Shown: positions 17,301 through 25,897 of the stretch, piece by piece | Layout of the letters: each line of letters begins with the position of its first letter | Position numbering within the stretch: the stretch's first letter is position 1 | Assembly: GCA_002368175.1 (NCBI GenBank) | Contig: AP018172.1 | Location: 6,265,001 to 6,329,000, forward strand | Direction of reading: 5' to 3' | From: Calothrix sp. NIES-2098 | GTDB taxonomy: Bacteria > Cyanobacteriota > Cyanobacteriia > Cyanobacteriales > Nostocaceae | Length of the DNA stretch: 64,000 nucleotides | Notes under the pieces: model-generated | Told to the model about the DNA's origin: nothing | Databases searched by the model: none | The model's input: the letters and a program-made list of their open reading frames with translations, nothing else | Program-made: the position numbers and the translations under genes

Positions 17301-18374
17301 ATGGGTCGTAATTCAGACAATCGTCCTCAGGAAGGCAAAAATCACACACTATTGCTCGTACCTCCTGTCAATGCAGCGAACACACCCCCCGCAGATTCAC
17401 GTCAACGGGTGAAGCTGTTTATGCAGAACTTGCAGGATGAAATTTGCAACGTTTTAGAACAGCTTGATGGCGAAGCCAAATTTCGCCAAGACCGTTGGGA
17501 ACGAGCAGCAGGTGGCGAAGGACGTACCCGTGTGATTCGGGATGGGCGAGTGTTTGAACAAGGCGGTGTCAACTTTTCTGAAGTTTGGGGTGATACTTTA
17601 CCGCCCTCGATTTTGACTCAACGCCCAGAAGCAGCCGGACATCAGTTTTTTGCTACTGGCACTTCGATGGTACTGCATCCTCGCAATCCTTACGTACCAA
17701 CAGTACACCTCAACTACCGCTATTTTGAAGCAGGCCCAATATGGTGGTTTGGCGGAGGCGCAGATTTAACACCTTACTATCCGTTTGCTGAGGATGCGAT
17801 TCACTTTCATCAAACATTAAGAAGTGCTTGCGATCCTCACCATCCAGAATATTATCCAACCTTTAAACGCTGGTGTGATGAATATTTCTACTTGCGCCAT
17901 CGCCAAGAGCAACGAGGCATTGGTGGTATCTTCTTTGACTATCAAGATGGCAGTGGAAGCCTTTATGTTACCTCTAAAACAGATACTCCAGCAGCACTCT
18001 ACAGCCAGCAAGTAGGAAAAGTTACACGTAATTGGGAAGATTTATTTGCCTTTGTGCAGAGCTGCGGTCAAGCATTTTTGCCTGCTTATTTACCAATTGT
18101 CAACAGACGGCAGGAAATTGAATATGGCGATCGCCAGCGTCAATTCCAACTTTATCGTCGCGGTCGTTACGTAGAGTTTAACTTGGTGTACGACAGGGGA
18201 ACAGTTTTCGGATTGCAAACTGATGGTAGAGCCGAATCCATACTTATGTCTCTACCACCACTGACACGCTGGGAATACTGCTACCAGCCAGAACCAGGAA
18301 CTCCTGAAGCACAGCTCGCAGAATTCTTTCTTCAACCTCAAGATTGGGCGAATCAGACTTTTGTTCAACAATAA
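17301..18374 (+). CDS. hemF: Oxygen-dependent coproporphyrinogen III oxidase
   Basis: 357 residues. Converts coproporphyrinogen III to protoporphyrinogen IX using O2, in the path to heme, bilins and chlorophyll. Family blocks are intact: WERAAGGEGRTRVIRDGRVFEQGGVNFSEV, then HLNYRYFE, WWFGGGADLTPYY and RRGRYVEFNLVYDRGT near the end. The first 30 residues are a variable leader. It heads a run of three same-strand genes (hemF, heme oxygenase, desaturase) behind the operator at 17240. In Synechocystis the matching operon has the oxygen-independent hemN instead, so an O2-requiring enzyme here is notable. Confidence 0.96.
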   Translation: MGRNSDNRPQEGKNHTLLLVPPVNAANTPPADSRQRVKLFMQNLQDEICNVLEQLDGEAKFRQDRWERAAGGEGRTRVIRDGRVFEQGGVNFSEVWGDTLPPSILTQRPEAAGHQFFATGTSMVLHPRNPYVPTVHLNYRYFEAGPIWWFGGGADLTPYYPFAEDAIHFHQTLRSACDPHHPEYYPTFKRWCDEYFYLRHRQEQRGIGGIFFDYQDGSGSLYVTSKTDTPAALYSQQVGKVTRNWEDLFAFVQSCGQAFLPAYLPIVNRRQEIEYGDRQRQFQLYRRGRYVEFNLVYDRGTVFGLQTDGRAESILMSLPPLTRWEYCYQPEPGTPEAQLAEFFLQPQDWANQTFVQQ

Positions 18375-18403
18375 CAACCTTTTTTTCTCATGAGGCATTG
18401 ATT

Positions 18404-19165
18404 ATGAGCAGCCATTTAGATATTCGCCTGCGAGAAGGAACTAAACATTCCCACACGAATGCAGAAAACACCGCGTTTATGAAATGCTTTCTTAGAGGAA
18501 TAGTAGAAAAGAGCTTTTTTCGTAAATTACTGGCGGATCTCTACTTTGTTTACAGCGCTTTAGAAGCAGAACTACAACGCCATCAGTATCATCCAGTTGT
18601 AGGTTTAATGTACTTTCCAGAGCTGAATCGTCAAGCGAATTTAGAGAGAGATTTAGCTTTCTATTATGGTGAAAACTGGAAAGAGCAAATAGTTCCCTCT
18701 CCGGCTGCTCAAATATATGTTGACTGCATTCATGAGGTGGCAAATACCCAACCAGAATTGCTGATTGCTCATACTTACACCCGCTATTTAGGAGATTTAT
18801 CAGGTGGGCAAGCATTGAAACAAATTGCTCGCTCGGCAATGGATTTACCCATCAATCGGGGTACTGCAATCTATGAATTTGAACAAATTCCTACTCCTGA
18901 TGCTAAACGGTTATTTAAAGAGCAGTATCGTCAAGCGTTAAATTCATTGCCTGTAGATGAAGCAATAATTCTCAAGATTGTAGATGAAGCGAATTATGCC
19001 TTTACTCTCAATCAAAATCTTGTTCACCAGTTAGAAGCAGATGTCAAAGCTGCGATCGGCGAACATATCTTCGATCTGATTGCTCGTCAAGATAAAGTGG
19101 GTAGCACAGAACACACTTATACCAAGAATCAGGTAGAGAAGGTGGTACTGGATTACAGTATTTAA
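18404..19165 (+). CDS. Heme oxygenase (biliverdin-forming)
   Basis: 253 residues from the ATG at 18404, which has a GAGG ribosome site; an upstream ATG at 18344 overlaps hemF and is rejected. The proximal heme ligand is H17 in LREGTKHSHTNAE, and the distal helix signature is YLGDLSGGQALKQIA. The enzyme opens heme with O2 and ferredoxin electrons to biliverdin IX-alpha, the precursor of phycobilins. It starts 29 bases after hemF and is surely co-transcribed. Context suggests the HO2-type isozyme used at low oxygen, but I name only the family. Confidence 0.95.
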   Translation: MSSHLDIRLREGTKHSHTNAENTAFMKCFLRGIVEKSFFRKLLADLYFVYSALEAELQRHQYHPVVGLMYFPELNRQANLERDLAFYYGENWKEQIVPSPAAQIYVDCIHEVANTQPELLIAHTYTRYLGDLSGGQALKQIARSAMDLPINRGTAIYEFEQIPTPDAKRLFKEQYRQALNSLPVDEAIILKIVDEANYAFTLNQNLVHQLEADVKAAIGEHIFDLIARQDKVGSTEHTYTKNQVEKVVLDYSI

Positions 19166-19182
19166 TTCTTGTTTATTTGTGC

Positions 19183-19226
19183 TTTGTCATTGGTCACAAG
19201 TCCAAAGTCCAAAGTCAAAGGTTAAG
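19183..19226. repeat. Heptamer short tandem repeats
   Basis: TTGGTCACAAGTCCAAAGTCCAAAGTCAAAGG is a run of imperfect 7-mers of the STRR type found between genes in Nostocales. It fills part of the 200-base gap between the heme oxygenase and desaturase genes. Confidence 0.6.
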
Positions 19227-19370
19227 CATTTTATCTTCCCTTGCTTCCCTTGCTTTCTTGTCCTCCAAAGTTCTGAGCGTCAAAAACCGACGCTCAGATT
19301 TCTCTCCTTCCCTATTTTCATTCTCTATTCTCCAATTGATTTTTGCTGTTTTGTGGTTGAGGAAATATTT

Positions 19371-20225
19371 GTGAGATTTAATTCATTACAAAATCTGCCA
19401 GATAACCCCCAGCCTTTGCGTCTCGATTGGCTGACAGTGGTATTTTTTGGCACAATTCATGCACTAGCATTATTAGCTCCTTGGTTTTTCTCCTGGTCAG
19501 CTTTGGGCGTTACGCTGTTACTACACTGGCTGTTTGGCAGTATAGGAGTCTGCTTAGGCTATCATCGATTGCTAACCCATCGTAGCTTTCGAGTACCGCG
19601 ATTTTTAGAGTATGCGATCGCACTTGTGGGTGCCCTATCGTTACAAGGCGGGCCGATCTTCTGGGTAGCAGGACATCGTTTGCATCATGCTCATACCGAA
19701 GACGAAGATAAAGATCCTTACTCCGCCCGCAGAGGTTTTTGGTGGAGTCATATGCTATGGATTTTTTATCCCCGTGCAGAGTTCTTCAATTATGATTACT
19801 ACCAGCGATTTGCTCCAGATTTGGTACGAGATCCCTTTTATCGCTGGCTAAATCGCAACTTTTTCTTACTCCAATTTCCACTAGCATTATTGCTGTATGC
19901 TGTGGGCGGTTGGTCATTTGTCGTGTATGGCGTGTTTGTCAGATCGGTCATTCTCTGGCATACAACCTGGCTGATCAACTCAGTCACTCATATGTGGGGA
20001 TATCGTACATTTGAAAGTAATGATAATTCTCGTAATCTCTGGTGGGCAGCTATACTTACCTATGGCGAGGGGTGGCACAACAATCACCATGCGTATCCTC
20101 ATGTAGCTAAGTGTGGTTGGCGCTGGTGGGAAATTGATATCACTTGGTGGGCGATTTGGTGCTTAAAAACAGTTGGTTTAGCCAAGGATTTAAACCTGCC
20201 ACCTGCTCAGACAGTGAAAGCTTGA
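19371..20225 (+). CDS. Acyl-lipid/acyl-CoA delta-9-type desaturase
   Basis: 284 residues from a GTG at 19371 with GAGG eight bases upstream; a longer open frame to 19179 is translated repeat. The three histidine boxes of the membrane di-iron desaturases are intact: HRLLTH, HRLHHAHTEDEDKDPYS and EGWHNNHHAYPH. Four or so hydrophobic segments fit a thylakoid or plasma membrane enzyme. DesC-type proteins insert the first double bond into stearoyl chains using O2 and ferredoxin. It ends the hemF-heme oxygenase run, about 205 bases after the latter, and a strong terminator follows. A low-oxygen desaturase copy is an inference from place. Confidence 0.9.
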   Translation: MRFNSLQNLPDNPQPLRLDWLTVVFFGTIHALALLAPWFFSWSALGVTLLLHWLFGSIGVCLGYHRLLTHRSFRVPRFLEYAIALVGALSLQGGPIFWVAGHRLHHAHTEDEDKDPYSARRGFWWSHMLWIFYPRAEFFNYDYYQRFAPDLVRDPFYRWLNRNFFLLQFPLALLLYAVGGWSFVVYGVFVRSVILWHTTWLINSVTHMWGYRTFESNDNSRNLWWAAILTYGEGWHNNHHAYPHVAKCGWRWWEIDITWWAIWCLKTVGLAKDLNLPPAQTVKA

Positions 20226-20268
20226 TAGTTCTGAAATTTTAAGTTCTCCAAACAGGTTGTGTTGTTCT

Positions 20269-20320
20269 ACCGCCTTTCATCTCTAACTCTTATTTTGATA
20301 GAGAATGAAAGGCGGTTTTT
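20269..20320 (+). terminator. Rho-independent terminator after the desaturase
   Basis: ACCGCCTTTCAT pairs with ATGAAAGGCGGT (stem extends further with one bulge) and is followed by TTTTT. It closes the hemF-heme oxygenase-desaturase unit. Confidence 0.9.
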
Positions 20321-20686
20321 GTTAATAAATTCTTGTAGAATTGAATGATAGAAATATTGTTAGTTTTAGGTTGATAGCTAAAAACGCAATTACTGAGCCT
20401 GGATTGAGATTAGCAAAGACATCTTTACAAAATCTTTTAACTAAATCTAAAAGTAATAAATTAATGCAAATATAACCATAGCAGTGCAAATATATAACTT
20501 AGATGTGTAGCAGCTTACTTAACATTTTTAAGTAAGCTGTTAATTTATTGAACATAATAAAATAGCAAAATATCAATTTCAATAATGTGGTTTTAACTAC
20601 GCTATTCTATTGAATTAGTAAGATATGCTTGCACTATACACAGCATCAAACTACTGAGTTTGATTTAGTAACAAAAAGGGATAAAC
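20321..20686. other. AT-rich intergenic stretch
   Basis: About 365 very AT-rich bases after the terminator. Nothing is recognised in it beyond a presumed promoter for the following small gene. Confidence 0.4.
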
Positions 20687-20911
20687 ATGAACAAAGAAGT
20701 ATTCAAATTAATATTATGGGAAGAAAATCAAAAAGATTATATCAAAAAATTCTACGATCCCTTATTTATTCCTAGGATAGGTGAGGAAATTTATTTAAAA
20801 AAAGAGCAATGGAGAGTAACCAGAGTTGAGCACGATCTAGAAGTGAGTGAGGTTAATATCTATATGGAAGTAATCAAAAAAGTGAAGCAGGAAAAATCAA
20901 CTAATTCATAA
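20687..20911 (+). CDS. Small hypothetical protein, 74 residues
   Basis: Charged, soluble small protein beginning MNKEVFKLILWEENQKDYIK, with a beta-rich middle (PRIGEEIYLKKEQWRVTRVEHDLE). The spacing of strands suggests a small barrel or SH3-like fold, but no family was recognised. AAGGG before the ATG is a moderate ribosome site. A further small gene follows after 44 bases on the same strand. Confidence 0.6.
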   Translation: MNKEVFKLILWEENQKDYIKKFYDPLFIPRIGEEIYLKKEQWRVTRVEHDLEVSEVNIYMEVIKKVKQEKSTNS

Positions 20912-20955
20912 GTATATTTAGAGATACATTTACAGCCATATATTTAAAGGTAAAA

Positions 20956-21291
20956 ATGGTAACATTAGTTGTCATGCTTAACACCCTAATTTCTCTCCTA
21001 CTACTCTATGTAGCTTGGCGAGTTTGGAAGCTAAAGCAACTGCTGGGGAGAGTCGCAGATAGATTAGCTGCCTATGAACGCTGTAGCCATGCAGTATTGT
21101 ATGTAGCGCCCGAAACAATCTCTACTGCCCAGCAGAATATTTATAACCTACGGCAGAGAAACCAAAGGCTAGAGGTACAAATTCAACAAGTGCGGCAAAT
21201 TATCAGCTTATTGTTTTTAGGAAGGCAAGTCTGGCAGCGTTCTTTTCCTCGCTTAGGCTCTACATTGGGGCAGAAGACAACAAGAAAATAA
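20956..21291 (+). CDS. Hypothetical membrane-anchored coiled-coil protein
   Basis: 111 residues. One N-terminal membrane segment (VVMLNTLISLLLLYVAWRVW) is followed by basic and coiled-coil-like sequence (QQNIYNLRQRNQRLEVQIQQVRQII) and a basic tail. It precedes a YtxH protein and a DUF948-like protein on the same strand, all small membrane-anchored proteins, so they may form a cell-envelope cluster. Function unknown. Confidence 0.7.
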   Translation: MVTLVVMLNTLISLLLLYVAWRVWKLKQLLGRVADRLAAYERCSHAVLYVAPETISTAQQNIYNLRQRNQRLEVQIQQVRQIISLLFLGRQVWQRSFPRLGSTLGQKTTRK

Positions 21292-21414
21292 CAATCAAAG
21301 CAACATTTTTGCCTTATATATAGTCTCTACAGGTTTGAATAATTAAAATTAGTGAAGTCTTGCAACAGGAGAAAACCCACCTAAAATGGGTGTAAGGAGA
21401 GAAACAATATAAAA

Positions 21415-21795
21415 ATGTCTAACAACCGTTCTGGAGTATTTATTGGCGGTTTGATGCTAGGGGCAACCATCGGGGCCTTGACAGGTTTGCTCGTCGCTCC
21501 ACGCACAGGGCGCGAAACCCGTAAACTCTTAAAAAAATCTGCCGATGCTTTACCAGAATTGGCAGAAGATTTGTCAACTAGCGTACAGATCCAAGCAGAT
21601 CGCCTTTCGGCCAACGCACTACGTAACTGGGATGAAACGTTGGATCGACTGCGGGAAGCGATCGCAGCTGGTATTGTTGCTACCCAAAGAGAAAGCCAAG
21701 TCTTAAGGCGGCAAAATGTTGTCGAAACCCGTAGCGCCGATTCACAAACCGAAGAAGACTCAGATTCTCTTGCCCAGCATCTAGAACGTTCATAG
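21415..21795 (+). CDS. YtxH-domain protein
   Basis: 126 residues. The YtxH signature is the glycine-rich N-terminal membrane helix followed by the phosphate-loop-like turn: GGLMLGATIGALTGLLVAPRTGRETRK. The rest is an amphipathic helix and an acidic tail. AAGGAGAG upstream is a good ribosome site. YtxH proteins are linked to stress and envelope functions without a fixed biochemical role. The DUF948-like gene starts 11 bases later. Confidence 0.85.
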   Translation: MSNNRSGVFIGGLMLGATIGALTGLLVAPRTGRETRKLLKKSADALPELAEDLSTSVQIQADRLSANALRNWDETLDRLREAIAAGIVATQRESQVLRRQNVVETRSADSQTEEDSDSLAQHLERS

Positions 21796-21806
21796 ATAGC
21801 ATAACC

Positions 21807-22352
21807 GTGATCGATCCGCTATTTTGGCTGGGATTTTCCATACTGTTAGTCGCCGCTAGTCTGACTGCTGTTTTAGTGGCGGCTATACCTGCTTTGCAAG
21901 AATTAGCGCGCGCAGCTCGCAGTGCAGAAAAGTTATTTGATACCCTCTCACGGGAGTTACCGCCGACTCTCAATGCTATCCGCACCACTGGTTTAGAACT
22001 TACTGATTTAACCGATGATGTTAGTGAAGGTGTCAAAAGCGCCAGTCAAGTGGTTAAACAAGTCGATCAAAGCTTAGATAGTGCGAGAAAACAGGCTCAA
22101 AACCTGCAATTAGGGACGCGCAGCATTTTTGTGGGTGTAAAAACCGCCTGGAAAACATTCACTCGCCAAAAACCGTCCAGGCGAGCGCTTGAACGTTTAC
22201 AAGGTAATGAAAAAACCTCCCTAAATTTACGCGAAAGAGAAGCCCTCAGGGCAGAAAATCGCCGCAATAAATCAGAAGTCTACCGTACTAACGACGGTTA
22301 CAGCGACACTTCCGAGTGGGAGCCTAGTTTTGATGATGAGGATTTGTCTTGA
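21807..22352 (+). CDS. DUF948-like membrane protein
   Basis: 181 residues from a GTG start, 11 bases after the YtxH gene. An N-terminal membrane helix (FWLGFSILLVAASLTAVLVAAIP) is followed by a long helical region with DUF948-type repeats (LSRELPPTLNAIRTTGLELTDLTDDVSEGVKSASQVVKQVDQSL) and a basic, polar tail. YtxH and DUF948 proteins are often paired. Role unknown. Confidence 0.8.
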   Translation: MIDPLFWLGFSILLVAASLTAVLVAAIPALQELARAARSAEKLFDTLSRELPPTLNAIRTTGLELTDLTDDVSEGVKSASQVVKQVDQSLDSARKQAQNLQLGTRSIFVGVKTAWKTFTRQKPSRRALERLQGNEKTSLNLREREALRAENRRNKSEVYRTNDGYSDTSEWEPSFDDEDLS

Positions 22353-22371
22353 AATAGATTGATCGAGAGTT

Positions 22372-22400
22372 AAAAGGTAAAAGGTAAGAGGTAAGGTCGT
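22372..22400. repeat. Heptamer-type repeat GGTAAAA
   Basis: AAAAGGTAAAAGGTAAGAGG is a short run of imperfect 7-mers right after the DUF948-like gene. It is of the STRR type. Confidence 0.5.
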
Positions 22401-22608
22401 TAATTATTCTTTTTGTGCATTTTTTAATGCCCAACTGAGACGAGCTATGAGAAATATGAGGGAACACAAGTAACGTTTTCCTTAGATCCTTATAGATTAA
22501 TGCCCCAAGATTAGAGTAAAGTAAACAAGTGTAAAGAACTATCACTTTTCTCGTACCTTTTAAAACAACTTGTTCACTTCTACTGTTGATATTTGTATAA
22601 AAAAGTCC

Positions 22609-23418
22609 ATGCAGTCTTGTTTTTGGCGACGAATTCTCGTATCTGTTGCAGTATTTTTCCTGGCTGGGTCAATTTGGGCTATGCATTCTTCCCCAGCACT
22701 GGCTTATGACAATCCGGAGTTATTACCCAGTACTCCTACTCCAGTTGTAGACTTAGCCAAATCACTCACTGATGTACAAGAAGAAAAGCTTGTTCAAGAT
22801 TTAGAGCAATTTCAATCTGAAACTGGTTGGAAATTGCGAGTATTGACCCAATATGACCGAACTCCAGGTAGGGCAGTTATCAATTTTTGGGGTTTAGATG
22901 ATAAAAGTATTCTATTAGTTGCCGATTCTCGTGGTGGTAACATCCTCAGCTTTAGCGTTGGCGACGCAGTTTATGAGCTTTTACCCCGAACTTTCTGGAT
23001 TGAACTCCAAACACGCTTTGGTAATTTGTATTTTGTCCGAGAACAAGGTGAAGACCAAGCTATTCTGCAAGCCTTAGATTCAGTGAAAACTTGTTTGCTT
23101 CAAGGTGGTTGCAAAGTTGTTCCGGGATTACCACGAGAACAGTGGATTCTGACTTTAATTACCTCACTCATTGGTGGAGTAATTTGTGGATTTGCATCTC
23201 AACCCCAGCGAGAAGGACAAATTTTCTCTTGGCAATGGGCTTTAATTTTCTCACCTTTATGGGGAATATTGTTTATTGCTTTCGGTATTGGCCCCGTAGT
23301 CACCAGAACCAGCGACTGGCTACCCCTAGTTCGTAATATCGCTGGTTTTCTCATTGGTGCTTTAGTAGCTTATCTTTCGCCTATTTTTAATAGATCTTCT
23401 TCCAATGCTGAGTTCTGA
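22609..23418 (+). CDS. TPM-domain (YgcG-like) thylakoid or periplasmic protein
   Basis: About 269 residues from the ATG at 22609; an upstream TTG would add 13 residues. A signal peptide (ILVSVAVFFLAGSIWAMHSSPALA) leads to a TPM domain: VVDLAKSLTDVQEEKLVQDLEQFQSETGWKLRVLTQYDRTPG. Two C-terminal hydrophobic pairs (about residues 180-200 and 215-265) would anchor it. TPM proteins in phototrophs have been tied to photosystem II repair (TLP18.3), but this one has a different C-terminal membrane region, so I claim only the family. Confidence 0.8.
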   Translation: MQSCFWRRILVSVAVFFLAGSIWAMHSSPALAYDNPELLPSTPTPVVDLAKSLTDVQEEKLVQDLEQFQSETGWKLRVLTQYDRTPGRAVINFWGLDDKSILLVADSRGGNILSFSVGDAVYELLPRTFWIELQTRFGNLYFVREQGEDQAILQALDSVKTCLLQGGCKVVPGLPREQWILTLITSLIGGVICGFASQPQREGQIFSWQWALIFSPLWGILFIAFGIGPVVTRTSDWLPLVRNIAGFLIGALVAYLSPIFNRSSSNAEF

Positions 23419-23569
23419 GTAATTCAGAGCGAACACAGTGAGGAAGTTCCCAAAATTCAGGAGACTTATTGGCTGGGTAATTTGATTTCTACTAATTACT
23501 CAGCTCTAAGTGTTGGGAACTGTCCGAAGCTGATAAGCTGAAAGCTGAAATTGAAAGAGCTGAATAGCA

Positions 23570-24193
23570 ATGGAATGGCACATAACTGATGCTCAGAGTT
23601 TAGCAATCATTGACAGTGAAATTGGCGATCATGTATTTTCGCCAGCAGAATATGAAATTGTCCGACGAGTAATTTACGCTACAGCCGACTTTGAGTATAA
23701 GTCTTTAATTCGCTTTTCTGAACACGCTTTACAAGCTGGAGCAGCGGCACTAGCAGCACGTAGCACTATTGTGGTAGATGTGCCATTGGTGCAAGTAGGC
23801 ATTAGCTACGATATTCAAAACACCTTTGCCAATCCCATATATTGCAGCCTGGAAACCCCAACACGTCCTCAAAAAGAAAAAACTCGTGCTGCTTGGGGAA
23901 TAGAAACTCTAGCCAAGCGTTATCCAGAAGGCATTTTTGTAGTCGGTCAAGCGCAAACAGCACTAACTACTCTTGTAGATTTGATTGAAGCTGAGGAAAT
24001 TCGTCCCGCTTTAATAATTGCTACGCCAGTGGGATTTGTGGATGTGGATGTTGCAAAAGAACGCTTGCGAGATTCTTTAATACCACATATTACAATTGAC
24101 AACCGCAAAGGGAATGCAGTTGTAGCGGCCGCGATCGTTGATGGATTGGTAGACTTGGCTTGGCAAGCCTACGGCAAAGATAAGAACAGATGA
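23570..24193 (+). CDS. cobH: Precorrin-8X methylmutase
   Basis: 207 residues of the CobH/CbiC family, which moves a methyl group from C11 to C12 to make hydrogenobyrinate or cobyrinate in B12 synthesis. Typical parts: SPAEYEIVRRVIYATADFEYKSL, FSEHALQAGAAALAARSTIVVDVPLV, and the C-terminal ATPVGFVDVDVAKERL...NRKGNAVVAAAIVDGL. The catalytic histidine that other members carry in the VIHA stretch appears as tyrosine (VIYA) here, with another histidine nearby in SEHA. Isolated from other cob genes in this window. It is convergent with the next gene, two bases apart. Confidence 0.92.
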   Translation: MEWHITDAQSLAIIDSEIGDHVFSPAEYEIVRRVIYATADFEYKSLIRFSEHALQAGAAALAARSTIVVDVPLVQVGISYDIQNTFANPIYCSLETPTRPQKEKTRAAWGIETLAKRYPEGIFVVGQAQTALTTLVDLIEAEEIRPALIIATPVGFVDVDVAKERLRDSLIPHITIDNRKGNAVVAAAIVDGLVDLAWQAYGKDKNR

Positions 24194-24195
24194 AG

Positions 24196-24906
24196 TTAAT
24201 ATTTATCATCTTCCTCATCCCAGTCTTGGACTTGGCGACGACGCCGACGCGGCCTCTCCTCTGAGTCTTCACGCAGACGACGGCTGACCTCACCAAAGAA
24301 ATCTTGTCGCACAAAGGGATAGTCGCTTACCCATAAGTCACGGTTGGGAATGTAAATATCGCTAAATTCTTCAATTCTGCTCAAATCTCGGCGATTTGAC
24401 ATCACCACCATTTCGGCAATTAATCCGCGAGTAATAACTTTATAAGCAGGCTTGAGTGGAGCTTCAAACTCAATACTAAATCCTGTATCATCGCCCACTT
24501 CTAAATTAATCCGCTTTTCTCGGTTTTCGACAATTACCAACTCTCCTTTGCTGTTGACAGTTTCCTGCTTGCCAATTAACCGATCTGTGATCCACCAATC
24601 AAGGATTCGACCTCGGAAAAAGCCGCTATATTTGTAACGGCGGCACTTTACATTCCTTACACTTGCCTGAAATACGGGATACCACAGCCAGAAAAACGCG
24701 CCGATAATCCCCAGAATAAAGACTATTAGATCGAACTCAATTCTGAAAAAGACTTTGACAAGCAAAACAACAACTACAGCAACTACAGAAATTAATAACC
24801 GCTGTATAAAGTTAGAAAACTTTCCCCAGTAGTACTTGTACTGGGGGCCACTGGCAATTAAGGGGATTACTTGTTCAAATTTCTGTCGAGTCAGTGGAAC
24901 GAGCAT
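24196..24906 (-). CDS. Hypothetical two-helix membrane protein
   Basis: 236 residues. Two adjacent membrane helices (FIQRLLISVVAVVVVLLVKVFF and LIVFILGIIGAFFWLWYPVF) are followed by a soluble beta-rich domain (ISNRR-type region near RGLIAEMVVMSNRRDLSRI) and an arginine-rich, acidic tail (ERPRRRRRQVQDWDEEDDKY). No enzyme motif. It looks like a conserved cyanobacterial protein of unknown role. Confidence 0.75.
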   Translation of the reverse strand: MLVPLTRQKFEQVIPLIASGPQYKYYWGKFSNFIQRLLISVVAVVVVLLVKVFFRIEFDLIVFILGIIGAFFWLWYPVFQASVRNVKCRRYKYSGFFRGRILDWWITDRLIGKQETVNSKGELVIVENREKRINLEVGDDTGFSIEFEAPLKPAYKVITRGLIAEMVVMSNRRDLSRIEEFSDIYIPNRDLWVSDYPFVRQDFFGEVSRRLREDSEERPRRRRRQVQDWDEEDDKY

Positions 24907-25007
24907 GAGTGCTAAGTAGTGAATGTCAGGGAGACTGGGAAGAGGTAGGGAAGCAGGGAAGGAGGCTGGGGACGGGGTGCAAGGGGCAAAAGAAATGCTT
25001 GACTCTT

Positions 25008-25052
25008 GACCAATGCCCTATGCCCCATTGCCAATGCCCTATGCCTAATACC
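25008..25052. repeat. Heptamer-type repeat (CCAATGC)
   Basis: Three imperfect copies of CCAATGCCCTATGCC lie between the hypothetical gene and dapB. This is a typical STRR-type intergenic repeat. Confidence 0.6.
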
Positions 25053-25060
25053 TTTGAAGT

Positions 25061-25897
25061 CTATAGTATCTTTTCTAATCCATATACTAATGACTTTAGC
25101 TGTGAGACTTTGCGAATTGCTAGTAGTACTCCTGGCATATAACAAGCGCGATCGCTCGTATCGTGTCGTAAAGTGTAAATTTGACCAGGTGCGCCAAAAA
25201 TTACTTCCTGATGGGCAACCAGTCCCGGCAAGCGCACGCTGTGAATCCGAATTCCTTCTGCTGCTACACTGCCCCTAGCGCCTGCTAATTTTTCTGTCTC
25301 TTCTACCAAGGCTGGGTTAAAAGTTTTACCAAGCTCTGCTAGTAATTGTGCGGTTTGAATTGCTGTACCGCTAGGCGCATCGGCTTTTTGATTATGATGC
25401 AGTTCGATAATTTCTACATGGTCGAAATATTGGGATGCGGCGATCGCTGCTTGTTGTAGCAGTACCATACCAATGGAGAAGTTAGGAATAATTAAGCAGC
25501 CTGTACTAGCTTTCTCGGCAAAGTCTGCCAAATCTTGAATTTGTTCTGAACTTAACCCAGTAGTGCCTACAACTGGACGAATACCATAGGCGATCGCACT
25601 ACGAATATTGTCATAAACTGAATCGGGATGAGTAAAGTCTACAATTACCCCTGGCGGCCCTTGCCTTTCACCAGCTACGTATCCCAGCATTGGTTCTAAT
25701 TGATTAGTAATTGGCACTTCTAGAGGTTCGCTTAAACCCGCCAATTCTCCAGCGTCTTTATCTTGGTGTTGGGGACTGCTGTCAATTGCACCCACTAGGT
25801 TTAAATCGGGTGCTTGCGCTACAGCTTTCACTACCTCGCGACCCATTTTGCCAGCAGCACCGTTGACAATAACTGGGATAGGAGCTTGATTCGTCAT
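25061..25897 (-). CDS. dapB: 4-hydroxy-tetrahydrodipicolinate reductase
   Basis: 278 residues. Reduces the cyclic dipicolinate intermediate in lysine and diaminopimelate synthesis. The NAD(P)-binding start is VIVNGAAGKMGREVVKAV, and the catalytic block is ELHHNQKADAPSGTA. The intervening GTTGLS is also standard. Start ATG at 25897. The gene is monocistronic here, with an STRR repeat at its 3' end. Confidence 0.97.
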   Translation of the reverse strand: MTNQAPIPVIVNGAAGKMGREVVKAVAQAPDLNLVGAIDSSPQHQDKDAGELAGLSEPLEVPITNQLEPMLGYVAGERQGPPGVIVDFTHPDSVYDNIRSAIAYGIRPVVGTTGLSSEQIQDLADFAEKASTGCLIIPNFSIGMVLLQQAAIAASQYFDHVEIIELHHNQKADAPSGTAIQTAQLLAELGKTFNPALVEETEKLAGARGSVAAEGIRIHSVRLPGLVAHQEVIFGAPGQIYTLRHDTSDRACYMPGVLLAIRKVSQLKSLVYGLEKIL

